DNA of 64,000 bases from Pseudomonas quebecensis. GTDB taxonomy: Bacteria; Pseudomonadota; Gammaproteobacteria; Pseudomonadales; Pseudomonadaceae. Below the pieces are notes generated by a model, which saw nothing but the letters and a program-made list of their open reading frames with translations, ran no database searches and was not told the origin of the DNA. Of this stretch, positions 15,990-26,178 are shown piece after piece; position 1 is the stretch's first letter; every line of letters begins with the position of its first letter. The translations under genes were made by a program, and so were the position numbers. Location of the stretch: contig NZ_CP112866.1 of assembly GCF_026410085.1 (NCBI RefSeq), positions 1,736,001 through 1,800,000 on the forward strand, written 5' to 3'.

Positions 15990-16796
15990 ATGCATAAACA
16001 CCGCGCCTTGCTGGTGGCTGTCTCCCTCGGTCTGTGCACGCAATGGGCCGTCGCCGCGCCCCAAGTGCCGGAGCGCTTGCGCAACGTCGATAAACTCACT
16101 TATTGCTCGGGGATGGATTCCCCGCCGCTGGTGTCTTTCGATGAATCCCAGAAACCGCGTGGCCTCACCGTCGACCTGGGCCTGGAAATCGCCAAGCGCC
16201 TGGGCGACAAGCAGGTGCAATGGAAGGTGATTCCGTTCTCCGGCCTGGTGCCGGCGTTACTCGCCCAGCAATGCGACATGATTGTCGACCAGCTGTTCGA
16301 CAAACCCGAGCGGCGGCAAGTGATCGACATCGTCAACTACATGTACTCCAGCCAGTCGGTGGTGGTGCCCAAGGGCAACCCCAAGGGCATCAAGACCCTG
16401 GATGAGCTGTCCGGCCACAAGGTCGCGGTGCTTAACGGCTCCACCATCAAGACCCTGCTGGACACGCATAACGACAGCCTGGCCAAGGCCGGCAAGCCGC
16501 CGATGAAACTGGTGGTCTACAACACCGACACCGATGCCTTCCAGGCCCTGCGCATCAGCCAGGTCGACGCTTACGGCACCACCGTGGAAACCGCCGGTTA
16601 TTACGCAGCGATGGCGCCGGACCTGTTCCAGGAGGGCGTGCCCGCGTTCAGTCGCATCCTCACGGGCCTGGGCATGCGCAAGGATGACCCGCAACTGACG
16701 GCGGCCGTGCAGCAGGTGATCAGCGACATGCGCAGCGATGGCAGCTATGCGCAGTTGCTGAATAAATGGCATGTCAGCAGCGACACACTCGACTGA
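15990..16796 (+). CDS. Periplasmic amino-acid-type substrate-binding protein
   Basis: 268 residues. A Sec signal peptide (MHKHRALLVAVSLGLCTQWA, cleavage near VAA-AP) directs it to the periplasm. The remainder is a bacterial solute-binding family 3 protein: LTYCSGMDSPPLVSFDESQK, then GLTVDLGLEIAKRLG, VIPFSGLVPALLAQQCDMIV and a C-terminal YAQLLNKWH. It delivers ligand to the permease 11 bases downstream. Substrate is not determined; with the linked gamma-glutamyltransferase, a gamma-glutamyl or amino-acid compound is plausible. Confidence 0.93.
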   Translation: MHKHRALLVAVSLGLCTQWAVAAPQVPERLRNVDKLTYCSGMDSPPLVSFDESQKPRGLTVDLGLEIAKRLGDKQVQWKVIPFSGLVPALLAQQCDMIVDQLFDKPERRQVIDIVNYMYSSQSVVVPKGNPKGIKTLDELSGHKVAVLNGSTIKTLLDTHNDSLAKAGKPPMKLVVYNTDTDAFQALRISQVDAYGTTVETAGYYAAMAPDLFQEGVPAFSRILTGLGMRKDDPQLTAAVQQVISDMRSDGSYAQLLNKWHVSSDTLD

Positions 16797-16807
16797 GGTC
16801 CGGCGCG

Positions 16808-17584
16808 ATGAACTTCAATTGGGATGTGTTCTGGCAGTACCTGTTACAACCCAGCGGGGTGTACCTCACCGGGCTCTGGCTGACCTGCCTGATCAGTGTG
16901 CTGGCGATGCTGCTGGGCTGTGTGCTTGGCCTGGCGGCGGCGCTGCTGCGCCTGTCGAAAAACCCGCTGCTGCACCTGCCGGTGCGCTTTTACGTGTGGC
17001 TGATGCGCGGCACACCGTTGCTGGTGCAGATCGTGTTTCTCTACACCGCGCTGGCGGCCGGCGGGATTTTCCGTTTTGAGGACATCGAGCTGTTCGGCCT
17101 GGTAGTGCCCGGCAATATCCAGGCGGCGATCATTGCCCTGGGCCTGAACGAAGGCGCGTATATGGCCGAGATCATTCGCGCCGGCATCGGCGCGGTCGAC
17201 AAAGGTCAGTACGAAGCCGGACGTTCCCTGGGCATGGGTTTCGCCAAGTTGATGCGGCGCATCGTGCTGCCCCAGGCGTTTCGCGTGATCGTGCCGCCGC
17301 TGGGCAACGAGTTCAACGTGATGCTCAAGAACACCACCCTGGTCAGCGTGATCGGTGTGCAGGAACTGCTGCTCAGCACCCAGATGATCACCTCGGCGAC
17401 CTTTCGCGTATTTGAGCTGTACCTGGTGGTCGCGTTGTACTTCCTGACGCTGACCACGCTGTGGGGCTTTTTTCAGCGCTGGCTTGAAGTCCGCTTCAGC
17501 CAGTCCGACCGGCCATCGGCGCCCCCGCCGGCCGCCAGCCGCATGTTCGGTCGCGGCACCCTGAAACTGCTGAGGGGACGTTAA
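16808..17584 (+). CDS. ABC permease, polar amino-acid (HisM) family
   Basis: 258 residues, start at MNFNWDVFW, 11 bases after the binding-protein gene. Five or so membrane helices and the EAA coupling motif ([21 protein letters not shown]) identify it. Only one permease is encoded, so it probably forms a homodimer. The C-terminal tail after the last helix is longer and proline-rich ([14 protein letters not shown]). Confidence 0.94.
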   Translation: MNFNWDVFWQYLLQPSGVYLTGLWLTCLISVLAMLLGCVLGLAAALLRLSKNPLLHLPVRFYVWLMRGTPLLVQIVFLYTALAAGGIFRFEDIELFGLVVPGNIQAAIIALGLNEGAYMAEIIRAGIGAVDKGQYEAGRSLGMGFAKLMRRIVLPQAFRVIVPPLGNEFNVMLKNTTLVSVIGVQELLLSTQMITSATFRVFELYLVVALYFLTLTTLWGFFQRWLEVRFSQSDRPSAPPPAASRMFGRGTLKLLRGR

Positions 17585-17586
17585 CC

Positions 17587-18366
17587 ATGGCGCATCAAAG
17601 TGAAGAGTTGATCATCGAAGCGCTGGACATCCACAAGTCGTTCGGCGCGTTGCAGATTCTCAAGGGCATCTCCCTGCAAGTGCGGCGTGGCGAAGTGGTG
17701 GTGCTGATCGGCGCCTCCGGCTCCGGCAAGACCACCTTTATCCGCTGCATTAACCTGCTGGAGGACATCCAGGGCGGGCGCATCCGCGTCAACGGCCGCG
17801 CCATGGGTTACCGCGAGCGCAGCGACGGCAGCCTGGTGCGCGATTCGGAGCGCAACATCGCCCGCCAGCGTCGTGACATCGGCATGGTATTCCAGCGCTT
17901 CAACCTGTTCCCCCATATGACCGCGCTGGAAAACATCATCGAGGCGCCGATCCAGGTGCTGGGTACCCCGCGTGCCGAGGCGTTGGAACAGGCGCGCGGT
18001 TTGCTCGCGCGCGTCGGCCTGGCGGACAAGGCCAACCATTACCCGTCGATGCTCTCCGGCGGCCAGCAGCAACGGGTGGCGATCGCCCGTGCGCTGGCGA
18101 TGAAACCCCAGGCGATGCTGTTCGACGAACCCACCAGCGCCCTCGACCCGGAAACCGTCGGCGAAGTGCTGCAGGTGATGAAAGAACTGGCCGAGGAGGG
18201 CATGACCATGGTGGTGGTCACCCACGAAATGGGCTTTGCCCGTGAAGTGGCCGACCGCGTGGTGGTGCTCGACCAGGGCGAGCTCATCGAGCAAGGGCCG
18301 CCGGAACAGATCTTCAGTCATCCCAGCCACCCGCGTACCCGAGCCTTTCTCAGTCGCGTGCTCTGA
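17587..18366 (+). CDS. ABC ATP-binding protein, amino-acid (GlnQ/HisP) type
   Basis: 259 residues. Walker [10 protein letters not shown] (about 42-50), Q-loop VFQRFNLF, signature LSGGQQQR, Walker [15 protein letters not shown] and switch histidine VVVTHEMGF are all intact. It energises the importer with the two genes just upstream and follows the permease by 2 bases. Confidence 0.97.
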   Translation: MAHQSEELIIEALDIHKSFGALQILKGISLQVRRGEVVVLIGASGSGKTTFIRCINLLEDIQGGRIRVNGRAMGYRERSDGSLVRDSERNIARQRRDIGMVFQRFNLFPHMTALENIIEAPIQVLGTPRAEALEQARGLLARVGLADKANHYPSMLSGGQQQRVAIARALAMKPQAMLFDEPTSALDPETVGEVLQVMKELAEEGMTMVVVTHEMGFAREVADRVVVLDQGELIEQGPPEQIFSHPSHPRTRAFLSRVL

Positions 18367-18402
18367 GCGCACGCCAACCCCTCTTATTCAAGAGCTTTTG
18401 CC

Positions 18403-20013
18403 ATGTTGAACTTCTCTGCCCATGAATATCCCTATGCGTCGCAACGCCAAAGCGTGTTCGCCCGGCGCGGCATGGTCGCCGCGTCCCAGCCCCTGGCCGC
18501 CCAGGCCGGTATCGAAGTCATGCAACAGGGCGGCAATGCCATTGATGCGGCCATCGCCACGGCGGCGGCGCTTACCGTGGTGGAACCCACCGGCTGCGGC
18601 CTGGGCGGCGATGCGTTTGCGCTGGTCTGGTGCAAGGGCCAGCTGCACGGCCTGAATGGCAACGGCCACGCGCCGGCCGCGTTGAGCATCGAGGCGGTCA
18701 AGGGCGCAGGCCACGAGCGTATGCCGCTGTACGGTTGGACGCCGGTAACAGTGCCCGGCTGCCCCTCGGCCTGGGCGCAGCTGTCGCAACGCTTCGGCAA
18801 GCTGCCCTTCGACGCGCTGCTGCAACCGGCCATCCGCCTGGCACGGGACGGTTTCCCGCTGTCACCGGTGGTCGCCCATCAATGGCAACTGGCTGTGAAC
18901 GAATTCAGCCCCCATCGCGACCCGGTGCTCGATGCCTGGTTCGACACCTTCCTCATCGATGGGCGCGCGCCCAAGGCCGGGGAGATGTTCCGCAATCCGG
19001 CCCAGGCCCGCACGCTGGAGGAACTGGCCGCCACGCGCTGTGAAAGTCTGTATCGCGGCGCACTCGCCGAGCGCCTGGACGCGCATTCCCGTGCCACTGG
19101 CGGTTACCTGCGCGCCAGTGATCTGGAAGATTACCGTGCACAGTGGGTGGCCCCCATCCACATCAACTATCGCGGCGTCGACGTCTGGGAAATTCCACCC
19201 AGCGGCCAGGGCCTGGTCGCCCTGATGGCGCTGAAAATCCTTGAAGGCTTCCACTTCGATCACCGCGACAGCGCACAGACCTGGCATCGCCAGCTCGAAG
19301 CCATGAAGCTGGCCTACAGCGACGGCCTGCACTACATCACCGATCCACTGCACATGCGTATGGCGGTGGACGACCTGCTCAGCGACAGCTACAGCACCCG
19401 GCGTCGCGGCCAGATCGGCGAACAGGCGCAACCGCCCAAACCCGGCGACCCGCACGCCAGCGGCACCGTGTACCTGGCCACCGCCGACGCCGAAGGCAAT
19501 ATGGTCTCGTTTATCCAGAGCAACTACCACGGCTTCGGCTCGGGCGTTGTGCTGCCCGACAGCGGTATCGCCCTGCAGAACCGTGGCCAGGAATTCAGCC
19601 TCGACCCGGCCCACGCGAACTGCCTGGCCCCAGGCAAGAAAACCTTTCACACCATCATCCCTGGGTTTCTCACTCAAAACGGTCACGCCCTCGGGCCGTT
19701 CGGCGTGATGGGTGGCTACATGCAGCCCCAGGGCCACGTGCAAATGGTGATGAACCTGGTGGACTTCGGCCTCAATCCCCAGGCGGCCCTGGACGCGCCG
19801 CGCTGGCAATGGCTGGGCGACCTGAAGGTCGGCATCGAACACGGGGCCTCCCGCGAGTTGGCCAACGCCCTGTCGCGGCGCGGCCACCAGGTGCAGGTTG
19901 CCAGTGACCTCACTGACTATGGGCGCGGCCAGATCATCCTGCGCGACCCTGTCAGTGGCGTACTCTGCGGCGGTACCGAACCGAGGGCGGATGCGCATAT
20001 CGCGGTGTGGTGA
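18403..20013 (+). CDS. Gamma-glutamyltransferase-family enzyme
   Basis: 536 residues. Family members are N-terminal-nucleophile enzymes that self-cleave before a threonine and transfer or hydrolyse gamma-glutamyl groups. The nucleophile is T355 in HASGTVYLATAD. The C-terminal LCGGTEPRADAHIAVW is typical of the bacterial GGT/YwrD-like branch. No signal peptide is seen (starts MLNFSAHEYPYASQ), so it acts in the cytoplasm, unlike classical periplasmic GGT. It is last in the GntR-ABC cluster, fitting import followed by cleavage of a gamma-glutamyl compound; the substrate is inferred. Confidence 0.9.
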   Translation: MLNFSAHEYPYASQRQSVFARRGMVAASQPLAAQAGIEVMQQGGNAIDAAIATAAALTVVEPTGCGLGGDAFALVWCKGQLHGLNGNGHAPAALSIEAVKGAGHERMPLYGWTPVTVPGCPSAWAQLSQRFGKLPFDALLQPAIRLARDGFPLSPVVAHQWQLAVNEFSPHRDPVLDAWFDTFLIDGRAPKAGEMFRNPAQARTLEELAATRCESLYRGALAERLDAHSRATGGYLRASDLEDYRAQWVAPIHINYRGVDVWEIPPSGQGLVALMALKILEGFHFDHRDSAQTWHRQLEAMKLAYSDGLHYITDPLHMRMAVDDLLSDSYSTRRRGQIGEQAQPPKPGDPHASGTVYLATADAEGNMVSFIQSNYHGFGSGVVLPDSGIALQNRGQEFSLDPAHANCLAPGKKTFHTIIPGFLTQNGHALGPFGVMGGYMQPQGHVQMVMNLVDFGLNPQAALDAPRWQWLGDLKVGIEHGASRELANALSRRGHQVQVASDLTDYGRGQIILRDPVSGVLCGGTEPRADAHIAVW

Positions 20014-20133
20014 GCCGAGCAGGGGCGGGACTGTCGCTGCCCCTGTTGTTTTGGAAAAGGTTGGTCGAAGCTGTCCCTTTTTTTCACCTCGCCTGTCATT
20101 CCAGGCAAGTGAACAAAATCGAGAGCTTCTCCA

Positions 20134-22539
20134 ATGCCCGTTTTCCGACCCCTGCGCTTGCGCCCTTTGCTGAAACTGAGCCTGCTGGTGAGCCTGAGTA
20201 CCAGCCCGTTGTTCGTCCCCGTCAGCTATGCCGAAGACAGCGCCGCGCGCCGCAGCTATCAGGTGCCGGCCGGCAGCCTGAGCGCGGCATTGACCCGGTT
20301 TGCAGGGCTGGCGGGCGTTAACCTGTCGGTGGACCCGGCGCTCGTCAGCGGGCGCAGCAGCGCCGGCCTGTCCGGCGAGTATGGCGTGGAGGAGGGCTTC
20401 GCGCGCCTGCTGCAAGGCTCCGGCCTGCAACTGCAACCCATGGGCGAGCAGGCCTACATGCTGGTGCCCCAGCCGGACGGCAGCAGCCTGGAACTGGCGC
20501 CCACCTCGATTCTCGGCACCACCGGCCTGTACGACGGCGACAGCTATTCCGGCGGCCAGGTGGCGCGACGTGGCTCCCAGGGGCTGCTGGGCACGCGGGA
20601 CTTCATGGAGACCCCGTTCAGCATCACCACCTACACCCAGGAAGCGGTGAAAAACCAGCAGGCGCGCACCCTCGGCGACCTGATCGCCAGCGACCCCTCG
20701 GTGCGCGCCACCAACCCGGCCGGTGGACGCTACGAGCAATTCACCATCCGGGGGTTCAGCCTGTTCAACAGCGATGTGGCCTACAACGGCCTGTACGGCG
20801 TGCTGCCTACCTATAGCATCGACATGGAAATGGCCGACCGCGTCGATATCCTCAAAGGCCCGAGCCAGTTGATCAACGGCATCTCGCCGCGAGGCAGCGT
20901 CGGCGGTGGCATCAACGTGGTGCCCAAGCGTGCCACCGACAAGGACATCACCTCGCTCACCGGCACCTGGGCTTCCGACAGCCAGGCCGGCGGCGCGGTG
21001 GATGTGGGCCGGCGCTTCGGCGAGGACAATCAGTTCGGCCTGCGTTTCAACGGCGTGAAACAGTCCGGCGATACCGAATGGGACCACCAGAGCGTCGACC
21101 GCGAGATGGCGGTACTGGGCCTGGATTTTCGCGGCGAGCGCCTGCGCCTTTCCACCGATATCGGCCACACCGAGCGCGGCACCGATGCGCCCCAGGAGCG
21201 CGTGCAAGTCGCCGCCGCCGCCCCGGTGCCCCGCGCCAGCGATGTACGCCGCAACTATGCGCAATCCTGGAGCAAGGCACGCACCAACGACACGTTCGGC
21301 ACGGTCAACGGCGAGTTCGACCTCAGCGATAACGTGATGCTCTACGGGGGTGTCGGCGCGCGCAAAAGCAATCACGATTTCCTGCGCCATGCGGTATCCG
21401 TCAGCAATGCGGCCGGCGCGTTCAGTGTGCAGCCGCGCGACTTCACCCGCGATGAAAACGTACGCACCGCCACAGCGGGCGTGCGCAACTGGTTCCACAC
21501 CGGGCCGGTGACCCATGAGGTCAACCTGGCGGCCAGCTATTTCTATATGGACTTCACCAACGGCGGCGCGCGCTATGCGGCCGCGCCGAGCAACCTGTAC
21601 GACCCGGTGCAAACGCCGACGCCGTCAACGCCTACGCGCCAGGACGCCAAGGTCTACACCGAGAACACGTTCAGCGGCCTGGCGTTGTCCGACACCCTGG
21701 GCTTTTTCGACGATCGCCTGCTGCTCACCCTGGGTGCGCGCTGGCAGCGGGTGAAGGTCGACGACTGGAGCGACGGCGTCAAAGGCGACACCGCTTACGA
21801 CGAAGAAAAAATCTCGCCTTCGGGCGGCCTGCTGTTCAAGGCCACCGACAAACTGTCGCTGTACGCCAACTACATGGAAGGCCTGAGCCAGGGCAAGATC
21901 GCGCCGTCCACCTCGGTCAACGAAGACCAGATCTTCGCGCCGTTCATCAGCCGCCAGGTGGAAGTGGGCGCCAAGTACGACGCCGGTGCCTTCGCGGTGA
22001 CCGCCGCCGTATTTCGCATCAAGCAGCCGGCCTACGAGACCAACGCCACCACCCGCGTATTCGGCCCCAACGGCAAGCGCCAGAACGACGGTGTGGAGCT
22101 GAGTGTGTTCGGCGAACCGCTCAAGGGCGTGCGCCTGCTGGGCGGCGTGATGTACATCGACAGCGAACTGAAAAACACCACCAACGGCACTTTCGACGGC
22201 AACCGTGCGCCGGCCACGCCCAAGTACAACGTCAACCTCGGTGCCGAGTGGGATGTGCCAACCCTCGAAGGCCTGACCCTGACCAGCCGCGGCATCCATT
22301 CCAGCTCGCAATACCTGGACCAGTCCAACGTCAAGGAAATCGACGCCTGGAACCGCATCGATGTCGGCGCGCGCTACGCATTCAAGGTGGATGACAAACA
22401 CATCACCCTGCGCGCCAACGTGGAGAACGTCGCCGACAAACGCTACTGGAGCTCGGCGGGCGCCTCGGACGACAGCGAACCGGGGCTGACCCTCTCGACG
22501 CCGCGCACCTACCTGCTCTCCGCCACCGTCGATTTCTAA
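20134..22539 (+). CDS. TonB-dependent siderophore receptor with STN signalling domain
   Basis: 801 residues. A signal peptide (about 1-34, ending SYA-EDS) is followed by a secretin/TonB N-terminal STN domain (about 40-110), a plug (about 140-270, with FMETPFSITTYTQEAVKNQQ and the IRGF motif) and a 22-strand barrel ending in LLSATVDF. It imports ferric siderophores through the outer membrane. STN domains usually signal to an anti-sigma factor, but no sigma/anti-sigma pair is adjacent. No clear Fur box was found in the 120 bases upstream. Confidence 0.95.
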   Translation: MPVFRPLRLRPLLKLSLLVSLSTSPLFVPVSYAEDSAARRSYQVPAGSLSAALTRFAGLAGVNLSVDPALVSGRSSAGLSGEYGVEEGFARLLQGSGLQLQPMGEQAYMLVPQPDGSSLELAPTSILGTTGLYDGDSYSGGQVARRGSQGLLGTRDFMETPFSITTYTQEAVKNQQARTLGDLIASDPSVRATNPAGGRYEQFTIRGFSLFNSDVAYNGLYGVLPTYSIDMEMADRVDILKGPSQLINGISPRGSVGGGINVVPKRATDKDITSLTGTWASDSQAGGAVDVGRRFGEDNQFGLRFNGVKQSGDTEWDHQSVDREMAVLGLDFRGERLRLSTDIGHTERGTDAPQERVQVAAAAPVPRASDVRRNYAQSWSKARTNDTFGTVNGEFDLSDNVMLYGGVGARKSNHDFLRHAVSVSNAAGAFSVQPRDFTRDENVRTATAGVRNWFHTGPVTHEVNLAASYFYMDFTNGGARYAAAPSNLYDPVQTPTPSTPTRQDAKVYTENTFSGLALSDTLGFFDDRLLLTLGARWQRVKVDDWSDGVKGDTAYDEEKISPSGGLLFKATDKLSLYANYMEGLSQGKIAPSTSVNEDQIFAPFISRQVEVGAKYDAGAFAVTAAVFRIKQPAYETNATTRVFGPNGKRQNDGVELSVFGEPLKGVRLLGGVMYIDSELKNTTNGTFDGNRAPATPKYNVNLGAEWDVPTLEGLTLTSRGIHSSSQYLDQSNVKEIDAWNRIDVGARYAFKVDDKHITLRANVENVADKRYWSSAGASDDSEPGLTLSTPRTYLLSATVDF

Positions 22540-22558
22540 AGGCAGATCGGCATGGAGA

Positions 22559-22588
22559 AGCGGGCTTGCTCACCACAGCAAGCCCGCT
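22559..22588. terminator. REP-like hairpin after the receptor gene
   Basis: 12-bp inverted repeat AGCGGGCTTGCT / AGCAAGCCCGCT with loop CACCAC, 20 bases after the stop. The GCGGGCTTG core recurs at 38014-38158, so it is probably a REP element that may also stabilise or end the transcript. Confidence 0.6.
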
Positions 22589-22754
22589 CACCACAGCGTT
22601 ATGTGTCAGCCTTTAAGCTTGTACAGCTACCCATGGCTGTCGAAGGCAAGTCGAATCGTCGCACCGGCTTCGTGCGCAATGCGCCAGCGCCTTTTCGAAT
22701 TGCGGCCCAGGGGCAATTTGGATAGGGTGCATGCCTGCCCCTCAGGATACCCCC

Positions 22755-23369
22755 ATGACCGAGCCCGCCCCCAAGACCCGTCGCGCACCCAAAGGTGAAA
22801 AACGCCGCGAAGCGCTGCTGGATGCGGCCTTGCAGGTGTTTTCCCTGGAAGGCTACAGCGGTGCGTCCGTGGCTCGGGTGGCAGCGATTGCGGGGCTGTC
22901 CGTGGCGGGTCTGCTGCACCACTTTCCCAGCAAGATTTCGCTGCTGATGGGCGTGTTGCAACGCCGCGATGAGGTCAACCAGCGCATTGCCGATCAAGTG
23001 CGCGCGGAAAAATCCCTGAGCGGTCTGCTCGGCAGCCTGCGGGCGATCAATCGTTCGAATGCTACGGCGCCGGGCGTGGTGCGCGCCTTTACGATCTTGA
23101 ATGCCGAAAGCCTGCTCGATACGCAGCCTGCCTGGTCGTGGTTCCAGGAACGGTATGCGGGGATTCACGCACGGTTGCAAAACCAGTTCGCCGAGCTGGT
23201 GGCAGCGGGGGAGGTGCGCAGCGATGTAGACATCCCTGGGCTGGTGGAAGAAATCCTGGCCATGATGGATGGCCTGCAAATCCAATGGCTGCGGTTTCCC
23301 GCGCGCGTGGACCTGGTGGCGCGCTTCGATACCTACCTGGCGCGGGTCGAAGCGGCCATCAGAACCTGA
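22755..23369 (+). CDS. TetR-family regulator
   Basis: 204 residues from MTEPAPKTRR; an AGGATA site precedes it. The N-terminal helix-turn-helix (about 20-65) reads REALLDAALQVFSLEGYSGA, then VARVAAIAGLSVAGLLHHF with PSKISLL. The C-terminal ligand domain is not diagnostic. It is convergent with the GH3 glycosidase gene and could regulate it or the receptor; the sequence does not decide. Confidence 0.92.
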   Translation: MTEPAPKTRRAPKGEKRREALLDAALQVFSLEGYSGASVARVAAIAGLSVAGLLHHFPSKISLLMGVLQRRDEVNQRIADQVRAEKSLSGLLGSLRAINRSNATAPGVVRAFTILNAESLLDTQPAWSWFQERYAGIHARLQNQFAELVAAGEVRSDVDIPGLVEEILAMMDGLQIQWLRFPARVDLVARFDTYLARVEAAIRT

Positions 23370-23427
23370 ACCGAGCGCGGGTCAAATGTGGGAGGGCGCA
23401 GGCTCACCCACACCCGGCCGCACTGGA

Positions 23428-26178
23428 TCAGTTGCCCGCAGCGCTGCCCTGGCTGCTGTCATCACTCATGTCGTAGCCATCACCGTCGCTGGTACCGCTG
23501 TCGCCCTGGTTTTGATGCAGCACGCCGCCGGTCTTGACCGTCGATTCACGCAACGTCGAGTTCAGCGCCGAACGCGGCAGCGGGTTGCTGGTGCCGGTCG
23601 ACAGTTCCTGGCGGAACGGGTTGACCAGCTTGGCGTTCAGGCGAATGTCCTGGGACGATGCGCCCACCGACAGGGTGAAGCTGTCGGCATCCACCACCCA
23701 GTGCTTGCTCGCCACGTCGTAGTAGGCCAGCGAGCGGTCATTGAGCTCGATGGTGACGCGCTTGCTCTCGCCCGGCTTGAGGAACACTTTTTTGTAGCCT
23801 TTGAGTTCCTTCAGCGCGCGTTCGACTTTCGGGTTGTTCTGGCCTACATACAACTGCGCGACTTCGGCACCGCCGACCTTGCCGGTGTTGGCCAGGTCGA
23901 ACGAGACTTTGATCGGCGCACCGGCCACCGCCACCCCAGGCGTGACGCTGATATTGCTGTAGCCGAAGGTGGTGTACGACAAGCCATAGCCGAACGGATA
24001 GAGCGGCTTGATGCCTTTTTTCTCATAGCCGCGATAGCCCAGGAACAGGTCGTCCTTGTAGCTCATCCGGTCCAGTTTCTCCTGGTTGTCGAATGTGGGG
24101 AAGGTCGCGTAGATCGGGTTGTCTTCGATGTTACGCTCAATGCTGATCGGCAACTTGGCCGACGGGTTGACCTTGCCCAGCAGGATCTCCGCCAGCGCCT
24201 GGCCGCCGTTCTGCCCAGGGTAGAACGCATGCAGCGCAGCCGGCACCTGGTCGACCCAGTCACTCATCTTCAAGCCGGTGCCGCCGTGCAGGGTGACGAC
24301 AGTGTTCGGGTTGACCTTGGCGATGTTTTGAATCAGCAGGTTCTGGTATTCGGGCAGATCGAAACTATGGTCGAACCCTTCGCCTTCGTACTCGTTGCTG
24401 TTACCGGCGGCCACCAATACCGCGTCGTAGTTGGCCAGCTCCTGTGGCGCGACCAGCGAGGCCCAGCTCATCTGCACGCCGACCAGGCCGCCCATGGTCG
24501 AGAGGTAGCCGTTGCGGCGCGAATATTCCAGCTTGATATCGACCGGCTTGCCGGCTTCCAGCTTGAGTTTGGCAAACACCGGAATGGTCGGCGGAATGCT
24601 GTTGTTAGGCAGCGGTTTACCGTCGCCATTGTCGAGGATTTTCTGACCGTTGACGTACAGGCGCACCGCGCCGTCGGCGCGCACCTTAAACACCTGCTCG
24701 CCGCTGACGGTCGGGGTGATCTGCCCGCTGTAGCGAATCGACGTCGCGCCGGTGTCGCCATTGACCGGCAGGCTGTCGGTGGACCAGTCCAGGTCGACGT
24801 GCTGGTCGGTGCGGCTGGCGGCCGGCTCGCCGGACCAGTTGGTGTTGCTGAAGAACTCGGTCTTCAGACCTTTGACCGGCTTGCCGTCGCTGTCGACATG
24901 GGTCCAGGTCGAGGTGGTCGGGTCCAGGGACAGCCCATCGATGAACTCCACCTTGGCGCCCGGTGCCAGTTGCTGCAGGCCGCTCAGCTCGCTGATGTAG
25001 TTGGCGGCCATCACGTTGGCGCTGCCGAAACCAGTGGGTGGCGCGTACTTGGCGAGGCTGCCGACCACAGCGATGCGCTTGACCTTCTTCGCATCCAGCG
25101 GCAGCAGGTTGTTCTGGTTCTTCAGCAGCACAATGCCTTCGCGCGCGGCATTGAGCGCCACGCGGTTGCTGGTGGCGCTGTTCATGTTATGGCTGGTCAA
25201 CGGCGCCTTGCTGTCGAATTTGTACAGGTAGATCTGCTTGAGGATGCGCCGCACTTTGTCGTCGATGGTCGCGCTGCTCAGCTCGCCGCTGTCCAGATAC
25301 GGCTTGAGTACCGTGCTGTTCATCTGGTAACCCATCATGTCCAGGTCAGTGCCGGCCTGGGCCGCGGGCAGGCCGTTGACCACCGCGTTGTAGTCGCTCT
25401 GCACGAAGCCCGGATAGCCCCATTCGGTTTTCAGAATGTCACGCATCAGGTGTTTGTTCTGGCAGGCAAACTCACCGTTCACCTTCTGGAACGCGCACAT
25501 CATCATCGCGACTTTGCTGTTCTTGGAGGCGGACTCGAACGGCGGCAATGTCATCTCGCGCAGTACGCGCTCGCTGATGATTTCGTCGAGGTGGAAGCGG
25601 TTGCTTTCCTGGTCGTTGGCCGCGAAATGCTTGGCGTTGGCCCACACGCCGCGGGACTGGATGCCGTTGATGACAGCGGGGCCCAGGCTGGCGCCGAGGA
25701 ACGGGTCTTCACCGGATAGATACTCGAACGCACGGCCGCTGTAGGGCATGCGGTACAGGTTCACGCCGGGGCCGGTGACGAACTGATAGCCGCCACTGGC
25801 GGTGTCATACCCCAGCGCGCGGCCCAGGTCGATGGCGCGGCGCGGGTTCCAGCTCGCGGCCAGGTTAGGCCCGGACGGGTACACCACGCCCTGGGCGTTG
25901 CCTTCGCTGGTGTAGCGCACGCCTACGCCGCCGTCGGCGCCGTGGATCTGCGGGATGCCGTATTGGCTCAGCGGTTTGACGTCCCAGCCACCGATGCCGC
26001 CGATGTAGGCGAGCTTTTCTTCCATGGTCATCTTCGCCAGGGTTTTATCCGCGGCTTTTTCGGCGCGGCTCATCCGTCCTTCGTCCAGCGCCGGGCTGGT
26101 GGCGGCATGCACTTGGGACACCGCCATTGCCAGCAGGGCTAACGCCGACTGCGCACCGATCATTTTGCGTTTATTCAT
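23428..26178 (-). CDS. Secreted GH3-family beta-glucosidase with PA14 insert
   Basis: 916 residues from MNKRKMIGAQ; GGAG lies 6 bases upstream. Sec signal peptide (about 1-26, VHA-ATS). The GH3 N-domain carries the nucleophile D262 (GFVQSDYNAV) and KHFAAND; the GH3 C-domain holds the likely acid/base region EYEGEGFDH (about 595-600). A PA14 domain lies between (about 420-570), as in oligosaccharide-acting GH3 enzymes. A fibronectin III-like domain is at about 750-830, and an acidic Ser/Asp tail (GDSGTSDGDGYDMSDDSSQG) ends the protein. It hydrolyses terminal beta-glycosides in periplasm or medium; the T2SS next door could export it. Confidence 0.93.
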   Translation of the reverse strand: MNKRKMIGAQSALALLAMAVSQVHAATSPALDEGRMSRAEKAADKTLAKMTMEEKLAYIGGIGGWDVKPLSQYGIPQIHGADGGVGVRYTSEGNAQGVVYPSGPNLAASWNPRRAIDLGRALGYDTASGGYQFVTGPGVNLYRMPYSGRAFEYLSGEDPFLGASLGPAVINGIQSRGVWANAKHFAANDQESNRFHLDEIISERVLREMTLPPFESASKNSKVAMMMCAFQKVNGEFACQNKHLMRDILKTEWGYPGFVQSDYNAVVNGLPAAQAGTDLDMMGYQMNSTVLKPYLDSGELSSATIDDKVRRILKQIYLYKFDSKAPLTSHNMNSATSNRVALNAAREGIVLLKNQNNLLPLDAKKVKRIAVVGSLAKYAPPTGFGSANVMAANYISELSGLQQLAPGAKVEFIDGLSLDPTTSTWTHVDSDGKPVKGLKTEFFSNTNWSGEPAASRTDQHVDLDWSTDSLPVNGDTGATSIRYSGQITPTVSGEQVFKVRADGAVRLYVNGQKILDNGDGKPLPNNSIPPTIPVFAKLKLEAGKPVDIKLEYSRRNGYLSTMGGLVGVQMSWASLVAPQELANYDAVLVAAGNSNEYEGEGFDHSFDLPEYQNLLIQNIAKVNPNTVVTLHGGTGLKMSDWVDQVPAALHAFYPGQNGGQALAEILLGKVNPSAKLPISIERNIEDNPIYATFPTFDNQEKLDRMSYKDDLFLGYRGYEKKGIKPLYPFGYGLSYTTFGYSNISVTPGVAVAGAPIKVSFDLANTGKVGGAEVAQLYVGQNNPKVERALKELKGYKKVFLKPGESKRVTIELNDRSLAYYDVASKHWVVDADSFTLSVGASSQDIRLNAKLVNPFRQELSTGTSNPLPRSALNSTLRESTVKTGGVLHQNQGDSGTSDGDGYDMSDDSSQGSAAGN

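Noticed and set aside
18862-21612. 916-codon minus-strand frame across the gamma-glutamyltransferase and receptor genes
   Set aside because: It spans two real plus-strand genes and their gap; its His/Gln/Gly-rich composition is typical of a GC-rich antisense shadow.
23269-25719. 816-codon plus-strand frame antisense to the GH3 gene
   Set aside because: The minus-strand gene has a signal peptide, catalytic residues and domains in order; the opposite frame has none.
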